Source of the DNA: Diphasiastrum complanatum
Lineage: Eukaryota; Streptophyta; Lycopodiopsida; Lycopodiales; Lycopodiaceae
Direction of reading: 5' to 3'
Length of the DNA stretch: 64,000 bases
Assembly (NCBI GenBank): GCA_029204225.1
Contig: CM055101.1
Coordinates: 6,619,618-6,683,617, forward strand
This document shows, in pieces, positions 37,411 through 49,246 of this stretch (positions are counted from its first letter, which is position 1; each line of letters starts with the position of its first letter). Made by a program: the position numbers and the translations under genes. Under the pieces are notes generated by a model. That model saw nothing but the letters and a program-made list of their open reading frames with translations. It was not told where the DNA came from and made no database searches.

Positions 37411-37795
37411 AGGTCAGCGACAATTCAACTGAAAGCACATGGCAGCCAAAGGCACTGATGAGGAACCCTCAATAATCATACGGTTCTGTGTAGTCCAAAG
37501 TTTCCATATCATAGAGAGCCTGCATACATGCCAAAAGGTGAGCGAAGCATTGCACATGTGGTGCGAATCACCTAGCAATATGGAAGCAACAGTAAGCCGA
37601 GGACAAAGTGCCACCCAATGGCTGAGGAAATCCCTCCAGAGGTGCCTGCTACAGCGAAAGAACATTTGCTCAACACTCCCTTCATGCAATTGGAAAACTG
37701 GGCAAAGGCGATAAGAGAGAAAACGCCACTTAGCAGAGAGGGGGAGGGACTTGAAAATGATGCGGGTAAGCGAGATAACAAAGCTTGCCTACAGG
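37411..37795 (-). pseudogene. LINE reverse transcriptase zinc-binding domain remnant
   Basis: The minus frame reads LHEGSVEQMFFRCSRHLWRD, then FWHVCRLSMIWKLWTTQNRM, which fits the zf-RVT region at the end of plant LINE-type ORF2 (form: E(S/T)xxHlFxxCxxaxxlW). The upstream Cys motif is partly spoiled (CPVF). It ends at a stop near 37414. The catalytic RT is absent. The C-terminal peptide recurs at 8404-8490. Confidence 0.65.
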
Positions 37796-38569
37796 GATAG
37801 AGTGGATGGTAGCATATTTAGCACGCCAAATTGGGAGAGGGTGATTTTTTTTTTTTCTTTGGGGTTTAGATCGTTGTACTTGTTAGGTTTTTTGTGAAAG
37901 AGGTAACTAATTTCTCACAAATACATAGGTTCTGGTCTGATTGTTTTTCCCAGACAAAAGTAAGAATCCAGTTAGCAACGATCAAGCATATGAAACTCTG
38001 TATTTTTGCACCTCCCAGACTAGCGCATAGCTTCACGCTCATGTACTCTATTTTTGATTAATCAAGGGTGCAATTTTGTCCACACACACATTGTTCTTTT
38101 GTGCATTATTACAGACTGCTTACGTTTCATTTCCTACTGCTACGCCGATACACTTCTGATCCACAACTGTCCATTGTAAGTTTTCGCTGCTAGTATCTCA
38201 ATCTAGATTTTTTATTCAGGACCTCTATCTTGGAACATGATTGTTCGATTTCCATTGAGATACTATGTTCTACCCTTGTGTCAAAACTCGTTTTTGCTAC
38301 ACCGCCGATGTCCGTCATGGAATCAGAGCGTGTGGTTCAATAATCTACATTCTCATGGAGGTTGTCAGTCTTGTTTCTATCAAGACATTGTTTTTGAAAG
38401 TGTGAATCTATTGTGATCAAGAAATCAAGATTCTAGACAAGGATTTCAAATTAAGTAATTACGCAAATATCAAAATCTCATAGAGAAAGAAAAGTCATAG
38501 TCAATATTAAGATATAAATGTACTTAAAACTCTAAAGAACTTTGGAAATAATTTTTTGAGATTTAATAG
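37796..38569. other. Gene-free stretch
   Basis: No coding or RNA feature seen. A T-run stands at 37847. Confidence 0.4.
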
Positions 38570-38671
38570 TTGTTAACGTTAATTAACGTTTGTTAACATT
38601 GAGCTGTTAACGTTAATTAACATTTGTTAACGTTGAGTTGTTCACGTTTGTTAACGTTGAGTTATTAACGT
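38570..38671. repeat. GTTAACGTT-rich minisatellite
   Basis: Units built of GTTAACGTTAATTAACGTTT and GTTAACGTTGAGTTG repeat about three times with variants. GTTAAC occurs eight or more times in about 100 nt and is itself palindromic. Confidence 0.85.
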
Positions 38672-38894
38672 AAAATTCTCAAGTAATTACGTAAATTTGA
38701 AATCAGGGTATTTCTAGGTGCTAGGAATTGCTAAAAAGGGAAAAAGGAGAAGGTAGATTGTTTTCATATCTTTGTGATTTCTTCTTGAGTTTCATTTGCT
38801 GATTTTCAAGGGAGTGCTTAGTGCATTGGAACAGGTTCAAAGAGAAGATCATATCATTGCAACATTTTCACATATACTTGAAAAAATTAAGTTA

Positions 38895-39310
38895 TTTTTA
38901 CTATGAGAGACCAAAACAAGCACCTTGCTCTCAGGTAGAGAAGAAAAATTGCTAGCTCTCGGGTATAAAGAGAAGACGCAAAGAGTGAACAAGTCCAAAA
39001 ATTGCTTTACTCTAAAAAAGATGGTATGTACATCAAGAGTTCACTTCCATATAGTAGTGACTCGAGTTCTTGCATATCACATCCTCTAAATTGATTGAAC
39101 CTCATGAGTTTCACCTCACAATATGATTGGGCCTGACGATGTGCACCTCTAAACCTGATTGGCCCACATGATTTACATCTCTTAATGTGATTAGCCTCAT
39201 GATCTACACCTCTTATTGTGATCCATTGAGATGTGGATTTGGATATATATTTGCAAAATTCCAATCCTTACATATTGTGACAAGTGTCACCATCTCACTA
39301 GAACTCAAAT
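38895..39310 (-). repeat. Diverged copia LTR-like remnant
   Basis: Contains GCTCTCGGGTATAAAGAG, then repeated phrases of the form CTCTAAACCTGATTGGCC and CTCTTAATGTGATTAGCC. These parallel the TCTCGGGTAGAGAG and CTAAATCCTATTGGACC phrases of the antisense LTR at 15870-16684. Ends are not definable. Confidence 0.4.
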
Positions 39311-42170
39311 TGGAAGCCTTTTGACTTTTCAAAATTAACATAAAAATATGTACAACGTGGCGGTGGACATAAATCCGACTCCATGATGACAACTAGCAAG
39401 TAAAATAACTAGTCTACTTTTATAAACTTTCATGTTTTGTTCTAGAAATGACTGCCCAGTGGAAGCTGAGTTTTCCTACTCTTTGAAAGCAAGAATATGC
39501 TCTCCTAGACACACACATATAATATAGTGTAAGGTATAGTTGTATTCTTCTCCATCTCCACACAGATGGCAAAGTACACATCGTCCATATGGAAGTGAAG
39601 CCTATTAATGTGATGCTTGATCACAATTTCAATGCCATTTTGGGAGACTTAAATGTTGTTCTACTCATCAATTGCTATGTATTTGCAGCAAGTGATATAC
39701 TAGCAAGAATGTTCAGCTACATGGCATCAAAGGCTAGAAAAGCTATGACCAAAACATATGTTTTTGGCTTCAAAGGTAAGGTATTGGAGGTGTGCCTTGG
39801 ATCCCACTCTTTCGGATCATGACAAAATGTTAGTGGATTGGTTGTAAAGTCTCCATAAACAAGGGTGAATGGATACTAGAGGTAGCTAGCTAGTACCTAC
39901 AATGTTGAGGAGACAGAGATGTTCATCGAGCTCGGCTAGTTGTGCTCTCATCCTTATTTAGTTTTACGCCTTATGAGGGAACTTATTCTCATCTTGTTAG
40001 TTTAGTTACATGATATTCAAATTTGAAGTTGGGCATTATTAATAAAAATCACAAAAAATGCTAATCGTGCTACCTAGTTTGTCACTAACTTAAAAGAACC
40101 AGATAAGGGGGCTTATTATCTATGCATGAATTGCATAACTACAAGATGGTTGCAATTCATCATGGTGCTTATTGTAAACCTTACTATGCATTTTGGTTTC
40201 CCAAGGAGTCTTGAGCATGGGACAAAAGAAACTTTGGATGCCAAGCTAACAAATGAGCCAACCCTTGGATCTTTAAACTTTTACTACGATGTGAGAGCTC
40301 TATTATTGAATTCATGTAAATGTCATAGGAAAGGGAGTTGGTGTACACCAGGAACAAACTATCAATCTCACAAATTTTGAAATTGATTAGCGAATGAAAT
40401 CGAAGATTACAATATCACAAATCAATGATCAATTCATGAGTAACGAAGTACTGACAACCAGAAAAGACATTCAAGAGTAAGTCAACAACACCTCCTCATG
40501 CGCCCAAGCCTCGAGCATAAGCTAAACTAGAGAAGCAAATTCACAAATATCAAAATTGGAAGATGTAGCACTAGGCTCATTGAAGTAAGCATGAACACAA
40601 TATTGTGGAAAAAATGATTCACAGTAATTGAATAAGACACAATAACTACTTGTGGAACAATGAACAAAGGAGCTGTTCTTGGCATCACAATCTATTCAAA
40701 GTATAGTGAAGCATGCAAAACCCCTCTCCTCCATGCCAAGAAACAGTGTGTCATGCAAAACACTCTTTTTCCATGCCAGCTCATGTGTTAAATTTATGTA
40801 TGGAAACTCATAGAAGTATTTGGAACCATCTCAATTACAAAGCATGAATTTCACGTTGATGGTGGAGCATGAAATAGGCATGTTACCCTGAGCACATCAA
40901 CAATGAAAATAGAAGACTCCAAAAAATCTTTTCCATTCAACAAATTTCCTTTGCTATTTTTGAATGCATACATGATCCCAATTAGTTACATGTTGGGTAA
41001 TTGAGCCCTCAGGCAAGGCCCAAGCCTCAATAATTGAGACCACCGCCATGTTTTATCCGTTGAAGTTGACTTTCTTCCAAACTCTATTGACCAACCTCAA
41101 CATAGTACTACCTTTGCAAGGCAAGGCCAAAAAATGACACTCACATAAATAGGAATATACAATATAGAGCCCAAAGCTCTCAAGTTTTGGAGCTCTTGGA
41201 CTCTCATCTTCGAGGTAGTTGTTGTGCTTGCAAGCTAGAACTTGAACTAATTCACCATTGTGATAAAAATCGCTCTTTCCCACTTGGTTTACGACATGGG
41301 AGCTCTCATAAACTGTCATATACCTTAAAGTTCCAAGAATGATGTCAAACTTAGCTTTGCTCTTTTATACAAAAGTCTTGATAAAGAATTGAAAATGATA
41401 AATTGATCTATCATGAAACAATGCTTAATTGCATCTAAGCAAAATCATTATTTTTTCGAAGGTGTGAATATTTATAGTTTTACATCATGAAATTGAAGCT
41501 CATGAGCATCAATAACATGTTTTTTCAATGGTGAGACCCTCATAAGTTCACCATGCATTGTAGATATGAATGTATAGAAGGCATCTTACTATTTGTTGAT
41601 GTATCGATTGCCGCATGCTCCTGGAAAAAGCCGCCAGAATCTATGTGCTTCAATTATTGAAGTATGCAGCATGTTTATTCCTTGTCTCAATCACACTTGT
41701 TTTTCAATTTGATCAATTATAATCTAAACCATTCATTGATATAGCTTATTACCATGGGAGATTCCTATAAAAAAACCAAAAAGTATGTATCAATTGAGTC
41801 CTTGTCACAGTCACTCCTATTGTTATGCAATTCAATTATAATCTACAAAAAAATCTTTGATACAACATTTATTGAAGTGATATTTACTGTAGATACAACC
41901 CAAAAGTATTTCCATTAATTGCCCGACATTTATAAGATATGAGGATGATTAGAGGGTGTGGGGCTAATTTGACAAAAATAGGGGCAAAAGAATTGACATT
42001 TGCTTGACATAAGTGGCTATACTTGTCAACCAGCAGCAAATTTTTAGTCAAATATTTAGAGCTTCCTTCTTCACTGTTTTTCTCATTCAAGCCCATTCAT
42101 CCGCTTCATCTGCAGCTACGCCTTTGATCATATCCTCCAAAGGATTGAATGCTAAATAGCGTCTTTAGCA
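39311..42170. other. Gene-poor spacer
   Basis: No gene recognised on either strand. The few open frames (for example 39589-39822, 40126-40380, 41053-41319) have no family motif. Lower complexity than coding DNA. Confidence 0.45.
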
Positions 42171-42171
42171 T

Positions 42172-42475
42172 CAATCTAAACCCATGCAGCTTTGATGTTT
42201 GTAACTTAAGCTTTTATCAGTAGCTTTTAAAAATCTCAATCTTGACCCGCGTATTTGCACTCAGAGAGATGGCAGCAGTAGCACATTATGATCGTGAACA
42301 GTGAAAAGCATCTCCACCAACAGCATCGATTTCAATCCACGCAGCTTTGATATTTGAGCTGGGTTTGACCTTGGCTGTCTACTTCTCAACTACAGTTTTA
42401 TCAGTAGCTTTTACAGATTCCAATCTTGATCTGGGTATTCGTGCTCAGAGAGATGTCAGCAATAGCAGACTCTGA
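42172..42475. repeat. Two-copy duplication of the gene B leader and start region
   Basis: About 42172-42290 and 42330-42475 share, in order, GCAGCTTTGAT, TTTTATCAGTAGCTTTTA, CAATCTTGA and CTCAGAGAGATG, then GCAGTAGCA or GCAATAGCA. Each copy thus contains a start codon in the same context. The first opens a frame that stops after about 10 codons; the second starts gene B. Confidence 0.75.
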
Positions 42476-42927
42476 TCTTCACTGGGAAGCATGTGATTTA
42501 GCTGGGGTTAAATTTTGGCAGGCAAATTCTGCAGCCCTTTTACAAAATTGAGAAGGTGCCAACTCGGTCTTCCTCTCAGCTCTTATTCTACAAGCCTGTA
42601 TTCTCTGGTGCAGCATTTGAATCAGTCCGGCCTGTTTTGCGCCTGACAAGATCCATCGTCAAATGGAAATACATCATCTTCTTTTTCAACAACCCCGAAT
42701 TAAAATTCATTGCCAGTGCAATTTGGCCCAAGCAGGTTCTGCTCATCAACATGAAAGAACGCCTATTGAAGTCCCTCCATGGCTGTGACCTACAAAGAGT
42801 GAAGATCCGAAACGAGGGATTAAGCATTTACCTTTATGTAGTGAAGTCTCAGAATGAGAAGTTTGTGATGCAGGATATGTGGATTCGGCTCCAGCAGCTC
42901 GTCAAGGAGAAGGGGAACTTCTTCTGA
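42453..42927 (+). pseudogene. Uncharacterised small protein, gene B, paralogue of gene A with one frameshift
   Basis: From ATG at 42453 the frame gives SDLHWEACDLAGVKF, parallel to EFEWQSHHEVSGVDF of gene A. At the T run 42513-42516 one extra base shifts it, and that frame stops at TGA about 42550. In the next frame homology resumes at once (GRQILQPFYKIEKVPT against GAQFLQRSYEVEKVAT) and runs without break to TGA at 42927: QLLFYKP, WKYIIFFFNNPELK, AIWP, RVKIRNEGLSIYLYVVK. A shorter product from an internal GTG or from later Mets is conceivable. An AATAAA stands at about 43076. Family and function are unknown. A single sequencing error in the T run could also explain the shift. Confidence 0.65.
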
Positions 42928-43360
42928 TTTAGATAAAACTGTGATATGGTTTGTGTGAATCTGAGTCAAATCAAATTGTGAGATAGGTTTCTGTGAATCT
43001 GATTAAGATCAAGCTGCGAGGACTCCTTTGCATGTCTTTAGCGTATTTGGTTGAAGTTCACTTGCATTCCAGAGAATAAAAAACAGCTTTATTTTTTGCT
43101 GCAATGAATTCCCTATCAATTGCAACACGACTGCACTGAGAGTGTGAGTTTGTGGCTGATCAAACACTTGGTGGCATTAATGCCAAAGCAGAAGGAAGCA
43201 GAAAAGTAGTGCCTAGCGTTCTAGTGTTAGGTGTATTTGGCTTCAAAGTGTGTATGCTGTATGTAGTACACATAATCCAAGAGGGCGGTTTTCCTACTTA
43301 CGTGTGTGCTTACCTGTGTATGGGGAGCCCCTTCCTCCACCTAACCATTTTGTTTAGACA
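42928..43360. other. Downstream of gene B
   Basis: Probably the 3' UTR of gene B up to the AATAAA near 43076, then spacer. A 70-codon open frame at 43152 has no motif. Confidence 0.4.
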
Positions 43361-44120
43361 CTGATTTGTTGTATGAAAAAGATCATTGAGATGCATAAAT
43401 TTGTCATTAACATTGATAGGGCTGCATGTTCATCTGCTAGACCTGAGGATAAGATTCTTTGCCTGATTGATCTGCTTGAAACTATTGATTGGGTAAAGAT
43501 TAATCTTGAGTTTGTTAAGAAGAAAGACACTTTCAATTGAGCTTCGTGGAGAATCTTTACAGTCATCTTAATTATTTCGTTGAAAAATTCGATGAAGAGA
43601 AAAAGTTCTATAATATGCACATTAGAAAAGTGTTCATGTGCTTGGAAAATGAAAATGGTATTACTCCTGCTATCCTTTTCCCTCCTGTTTCTAATGCTCC
43701 TCTATCACTGCATCCTTTAGTCTTTATGGATGATAGTGAGGAGGATAGTGCCTCTCAGCTCGAGATCTTTTCTCAAGACATTTACGAAAAGCTATCAAGT
43801 ACCCTTTGTTTCTGGCAAAATTATTGAGTACAAATCCACCCTCATGTCTTATAAGCTTTGGAGTCTGCCTTCTGTCAATTTCCTTGCACCCATCTCTATC
43901 GGTCTTTGGATTATGATGACTCATTTGACAGAAAAAGAAATATAAGTCTGTAAGTTGGCCACCCTGCATAAAAATCCTTCACTTGAGACCCCGTTTCTTT
44001 CGATACCATTATTCGTATGAACAAATTTAAACTTACATTGTCCCTTTGAGCAAACTTGGGCCAGAATTAGAGGCCACTTTGAGACCGGCTTCAATAGAAT
44101 GAACCTACACCAAGCTAGAA
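43360..44120 (+). pseudogene. 5' part of the Penelope-like element, copy 2
   Basis: Coding-like frames with several shifts. 43390-43530 reads LIDLLETIDWVKINLEFVKK. 43540-43800 reads FVEKFDEEKKFYNMHIRKVF and is acidic near its end. 43730-44120 reads WARIRGHFETGFNRMNLHQA. The last frame resumes in register after the gypsy insertion (NWKRHFFKCRCGEKC), so left and right parts are one interrupted element. No domain is recognisable in this N-terminal part; membership is inferred from the shared frame. Confidence 0.5.
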
Positions 44121-45185
44121 TTTTACAAGTAGAGGTGAGGAAGACCTCCAAATCCAAGGTAGAGCCTCCAAATGTCCTCCAAGCAACTTGCAAGCTTCAA
44201 GATGCTCCCCAACTCCAAGCTAGGATGCCTCCACCTGCAAGTAAGGATCTGCAAGCCTTCAAGGATCTCTCCACCTGTGTCCCTACTCTTTAAACACAAA
44301 GATAGATAACAAGCTGGCCTCAAGTATTCACCACCCAACCATAGCTAGATCCAAGCTCCAAGCAAGACCTATCTAGCACCCCCTTGCTAACCATAAACAA
44401 ATCACAAGCATACCACAACACTCCATAGCATTCTCAAGATCCAAACCCTACTTATGTCCCATACCATAAGCAAGATCCAAACCTCAAGCATACTACCACA
44501 AGAAAGCACTCTACACACTAGTAGCAACACTAAAGCATAAGCAAAGCAAACAAGAGAGATCTCCCCCTCCCAATGGGCGCCCTACTACCCTCATATAGAT
44601 GGCCCATGGAGCCCTCCAATGCACTATGGAGTTCCATGCTCATCCAATGAGAGAGAGAGAAGCCTAGGAGAGTTGAAAAATCTCCAAGAGCCTCCATAGG
44701 CTAATGGAAGTTCAAGAGACTCCTTCCATAACCTATGACTCTTTCAATGCCTTTTTTGTGGGAGTTGGGAACTCAATAGACACTTTAGAAGGGCGCCCTC
44801 CTACTAGGTCCCATTGCCCAAGTTGTGCATATATACTTTGGTCCTAGACCAATTAAGTGATATGGTTCAAGGTTGAGGCCCAAGCTTTAGAAAAATAGTC
44901 ATCCAATGACTTTCTAACGCCTCTCTAGGCTCCATACCTCCATCCAAGGCAGACACCTACCTACCCTTAACCAAGGACACTAGTACCTTAATCTAAGACA
45001 CCTACCCTTAATACTAAGGGTAATCCTTAACCAAGGGTCACGTGACTCCATACCTCCAACGAAGGTATAGTCACTTGCCTACCCTTATACAAGGGCACAT
45101 ACCTTTAATCTTAAAGGTACCTTGCCATTTAGCCCCCAACACTATTAGAGGTCTGAAGTACTGTTAGTTACATAGGTATGTAACA
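44121..45185 (-). repeat. 3' LTR of the gypsy chromovirus
   Basis: Minus strand starts TGTTACATACC after a polypurine tract and ends CTACTTGTAAAA. Nearly identical to 48172-49246 apart from scattered substitutions and one indel of about 11 nt near the TG end. Confidence 0.95.
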
Positions 45186-45201
45186 TTCCTTCCCCCTAAA
45201 C
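45186..45201 (-). promoter_or_regulatory. Polypurine tract of the gypsy chromovirus
   Basis: The minus strand reads TTTAGGGGGAAGGAA directly before the LTR start TGTTACATACC. Confidence 0.85.
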
Positions 45202-46200
45202 TTAAATTTTTCCTTGTAGGGAAAAATTTGAAAAATTCTTCTGGAGATCAGCCTCATTTTCCCAGGTATCCTCCTCTTCTGATTTGCCCCTCCACCTGAC
45301 TAAAAAAATCCCGAAGCACTCTACTCCGTAGAGTCCTCTGCCGGCTATTAACAATCGCCTCGGGTTCAAGTGGTCCACTTGCAGACTCATCACGAAGAAG
45401 CTCCACTAGATCTTCCACAGGGACCAGGGTTTTCCCAACCCCCAACGAGGGTTTCAACTTACTAACATGGAAAACAGAATGAATTCCAATGTTAGCTGGC
45501 AGGTCTAGTTTGTATGCGACCTTGTTTATCACTTGGATAACCTTAAAAGGACCGCAATACCTGGCGTCAACTTTGGACACTTACTAGTTTTCCAGCCCCT
45601 AGAGTGATTAGGGACCCTCAAAAACTCCCAGTCGTTGACCATGAATACCTTGTGCTTCCGAAATAGATCAGCATAGTGTCTTGCCTTGTCTTAGGCACTA
45701 CTTATGCGATCTTTAACCAGCTGTAACATTTCTTGCATATCTGCAAGGAAATCAGCTGCGGCTTGCACCCGTAGGTTTTTCATGCCAGCACTAATTGGTG
45801 ATCGGGGTTGAAAACCATACATAAGCATGAAAGGGCTGAATCCGGTCGCTGAATGTTTTGCACTGTTATATGCAAATTCCACCAGTGGAAGGTACTGTTC
45901 CCAATCAGACTGCCGATGGCCCACATATGCTCGAAGCATATCCTCCATTGGTCAAACCAAAAGACAATACCAAAAATTCGTAGTGACCAAAGCGAGTTCA
46001 AAACCGGTTTTTGGTATATCTTCTGCCTTAATGCATATCTGATGGAATCTCGACCTTATATCTATCTTGGTAAAGTACCTAGCACCACCAAGGTAATCTA
46101 TTAGGTCATCCATCCGCGACAGTGGATATCTATTTTTAACAGATACCTTGTTCAATTTCTTTACTTTTAATGCACTTAAGGTCATTAGATCCAAAGACTA
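45202..46200 (-). pseudogene. Gypsy chromovirus pol remnant: RT scrap fused to integrase tail and chromodomain
   Basis: Minus strand. RT motifs NRYPLSRMDDLIDYLGGARY and FTKIDIRSRFHQI (about 46150-46030) break off near 45955. The frame then continues with the integrase end MEDMLRAYVGHRQSDW, FSPFMLMYGFQPRSP and the C-terminal ARYCGPFKVIQV, HSVFHVSKLKPS. A shifted frame gives a chromodomain, FLVRWRGKSEEEDTWE (about 45320-45270). The RT palm, RNase H, and the integrase zinc finger and most of its core are deleted, as is protease upstream. The element cannot move by itself. It is related to the 11.7-13.2 kb element but less mutated. Confidence 0.9.
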
Positions 46201-46265
46201 AAGAACTAAGGACAAAATACATCCATCTTATTACTTCGAGATAGATTACCTATGGTAGAAGCTGG

Positions 46266-47182
46266 TTATTTGATGCAATCTTGTGCAAGGTGACCCTCGC
46301 CATTGCACTTGAAGTACAGGTTCTTCTTACGAGCTTCAGCTTTATCCACCTTGATGATTTTTAAAGTTTTTCTTGGTTTTCTTAAGATTGTTGGAATTGG
46401 GATGTGTTTCACTAACAGCTTCCCTATCCCCCCTCTTAAATTGAAAACCTTTTTTCTGCTCATTAGGTTGTTGACCCTAGGTGGCTTAGGTGTGTCATCA
46501 AAGTATTTTGCAGCCCTAATAGCATCTTCTAGGGTTTTTGGATGGTTCCTATAAACATCCACTTGATAATCTTTTGGTAACCCATCAATAAACATTAACA
46601 TTTGTACCTTAGGTGGAATGCCACTATAAAGTGGATTCAGGTACTCATGAAAATCTTGAATAAATTGTTCCAAACCTTTATTCATTGATAAATGACTCAA
46701 CTTTTGAAAGTGATCATAGTCATCTAAAAGGGGTAGAAAATAATCCCTAAAAGGCTTGCAAAAATCATCCCATGTACAAGGTTGATTGCCCTTTGCAACT
46801 AAGTCATAGCTCTTCCTTCAAGGAACATGGTGACAATGGATAACTTTTCAGATTCAGGGAATTGGTTCATGGCAAAGTATTTGTTCCACACATTTAGCCA
46901 AGAACTTACCACTTGTAAGTTCCTATCTTTCTTCTCCCCCTTAAACACTTTTACAGGAGGTGGAACTACATGCTTCTTCTGATTTGCTAACCTAGACTCT
47001 AAGTCTTGGTCTCTTTGATTAGTTTCAAGAAGCTGCTTATTAGTGTCTTGAATTTGTTGGTATAAAAAGTTCAAGAGCTTGTGCCACATTGGATGGGTTT
47101 GATAGATCAAATGTTGGGTTTTCATTGGTTTGATCCATTGGGGTTGCTTGTGTGTTTTTCTATTATGCAAATACAACAACAA
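46266..47182 (-). pseudogene. Gypsy chromovirus gag
   Basis: Minus frame from ATG at 47182: an N-terminal polar part, then VKVFKGEKKDRNLQVVSSWL, FAMNQFPESEKLSIVTMFLE (retrotransposon gag core). A frameshift near 46795 precedes RDYFLPLLDDYDHFQKLSHL and LMFIDGLPKDYQV. Near the C-terminus the zinc knuckle reads YFKCNGEGHLAQDC. The first Cys of CX2CX4HX4C is Tyr, so metal binding is spoiled. Confidence 0.9.
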
Positions 47183-48157
47183 GTGCTCAAATTAGAATGA
47201 TAAAAATGCTTCAATTGTTACATCCAACGCAAATAAAAAGCATTTACTTCTGTTCATTCAATCTTATTGTTTGTAAGCTCAATCCAAGCCTACTATTTGC
47301 AAGCCTAATCCAAGCTTAAGAGGAAAACAACAACAAGCTATATTTTTCTTAATCAAAAGCAAAATTGAAAACCAAATCTTTATGTAAACTTCAATTAACT
47401 AATCCAAGCTAATGTTTACATAAAGTTCCCATTCCCATTCCAATTCCATTTGTCATTTCAAAAGCAACCAAAGTTTTCACATTTCTCACTATTCTAGATT
47501 TCCAAAACCAAGAAACTAGTGTCTAGAAATGGATAACTAATGAAGCTTTATGAAAACTTCAATTTTCAGATCTGATTTTCAGATTTACAGGTCTGAAAAT
47601 CAGAACTTGAAAATGACAAAAAATAGAATTTCAAAACTTGTTTTATGCACAAAGTTACACTACCATTCCCTTCCTACATTGCCATCTTCATGAAACTAGG
47701 AGATAGAAATGTGTAACTAATGAAGTTTGAATGAAAACTTCACTTTTCAGATCAAATTTTCAGATTTACAGGTCTGAAAAACAGAACTTCATAATGAAAA
47801 TCAGAACTTCAAACACTTCATTTATGCGAAAAAAAAAAACACCAGTTTTGATCAAAACACATAGCTAGAATCAATCTTTTTGCAAAAAAAAGTTTCCTCT
47901 AACCACCCCACAAATCTTTTTTCAGAACTTTTAAAAACCCAAAGCCCACTTTAAAACTTCTCTAACATGATAAAAAATCAGCCCCTAAACAATTCTATAA
48001 GCATCACTACTCTCTTCCAAAGAGAACTAGATTCATTGGGTACTCCAACGACAAGCTTCCTACAACTAGAAAAGCCTATAATCTTCCCCAAAAAAATATT
48101 TAGTTGGTGATCTTAATAGAATTTGAAGAAGGTTAGAAAGGTTACCATCCTTTGTCT
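47183..48157 (-). mobile_element. 5' leader of the gypsy chromovirus
   Basis: Non-coding sequence between the primer-binding site and gag. It includes two related blocks, around 47560-47610 and 47740-47790, both with CAGATTTACAGGTCTGAAAA, a short internal repeat that is itself partly palindromic. Confidence 0.8.
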
Positions 48158-48170
48158 GGCTCTGATACCA
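48158..48170 (-). promoter_or_regulatory. Primer-binding site (initiator tRNA-Met)
   Basis: Minus strand TGGTATCAGAGCC lies one base from the LTR end. It is the complement of the 3' end of plant initiator tRNA-Met. Confidence 0.92.
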
Positions 48171-48171
48171 C

Positions 48172-49246
48172 TTTTACAAGTAGAGGTGAGGACGACCTCC
48201 AAGTCCAAGGTAGAGCCTTCACATGTCCTCCAAGCAACCTGCAAGCTTCAAGATGCTCCCCAACTCCATGCTAGGATGCCTCCACCTGCAAGTAAGGATC
48301 TGCAAGCCTCCAAGGATCTCTCCACCTGTGTCCCTACTCTTTAAACACAAAGATAGATAACAAGCTGGCCTCAAGTATTCACCACCCAACCATAGCTAGA
48401 TCCAAGCTCCAAGCAAGACCTATCTAGCACCCCCTTGCTAACCATAAACAAATCACAAGCATACCACAACACTCCATAGCATTCTCAAGATCCAAACCCT
48501 ACTTATGTCCCATACCATAAGCAAGATCCAAACCTCAAGCATACTACCACAAGAAAGCACTCTACACACTAGTAGCAACACTAAAGCATAAGCAAAGCAA
48601 ACAAGAGAGATCTCCCCCTCCCAATGGGCGCCCTACTACCCTCATATAGATGGCCCATGGAGCCCTCCAATGCACTATGGAGTTCCATGCTCATCCAATG
48701 AGAGAGAGAGAAGCCTAGGAGAGTTGAATAATCTCGAAGAGCCTCCATAGGCTTATGGAAGTTCAAGAGACTCCTTCCATAACCTATGACTCTTTCAATG
48801 CCTTTCTTGTGGGAGTTGGGAACTCAATAGACACTTTAGAAGGGCGCCCTCCTACTAGGTCCCATTGCCCAAGTTGTGCATATATACTTTGGTCCTAGAC
48901 CAATTAAGTGATATGGTTCAAGGTTGAGGCCCAAGGTTTAGAAAAATAGTCATCCAATGACTTTCTAACACCTCTCTAGGTTCCATACCTCCATCCAAGG
49001 CATAGACACATACCTACCCTTAACCAAGGACACTAGTACCTTAATCTAAGACACCTATCCTTAATACTAAGGGTAATCCTTAACCAAGGGTCACGTGACT
49101 CCATACCTCCAACTAAGGTATAGTCACTTGCCTGCCCTTATACAAGCGCACATACCCTTAATCTTAAGGGTACCTTGCCATTTAGCCCCCAACACTAAAT
49201 GGAATATTAGGGGTCTGAAGTACTGCTAGTTACATAGGTATGTAAC
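48172..49246 (-). repeat. 5' LTR of the gypsy chromovirus
   Basis: Partner of 44121-45185, 1075 nt. The outer flanks read TAGAA (left of 44121) and CAGAA (right of 49246), a 5-nt target duplication with one mismatch. Allowing for end ambiguity, AGAAT is shared exactly. The LTR does not show the usual CA at the gag-side end. Confidence 0.93.

Noticed and set aside
39589-40380. Small open frames at 39589 and 40126
   Set aside because: No motif, no paralogue and no supporting context.
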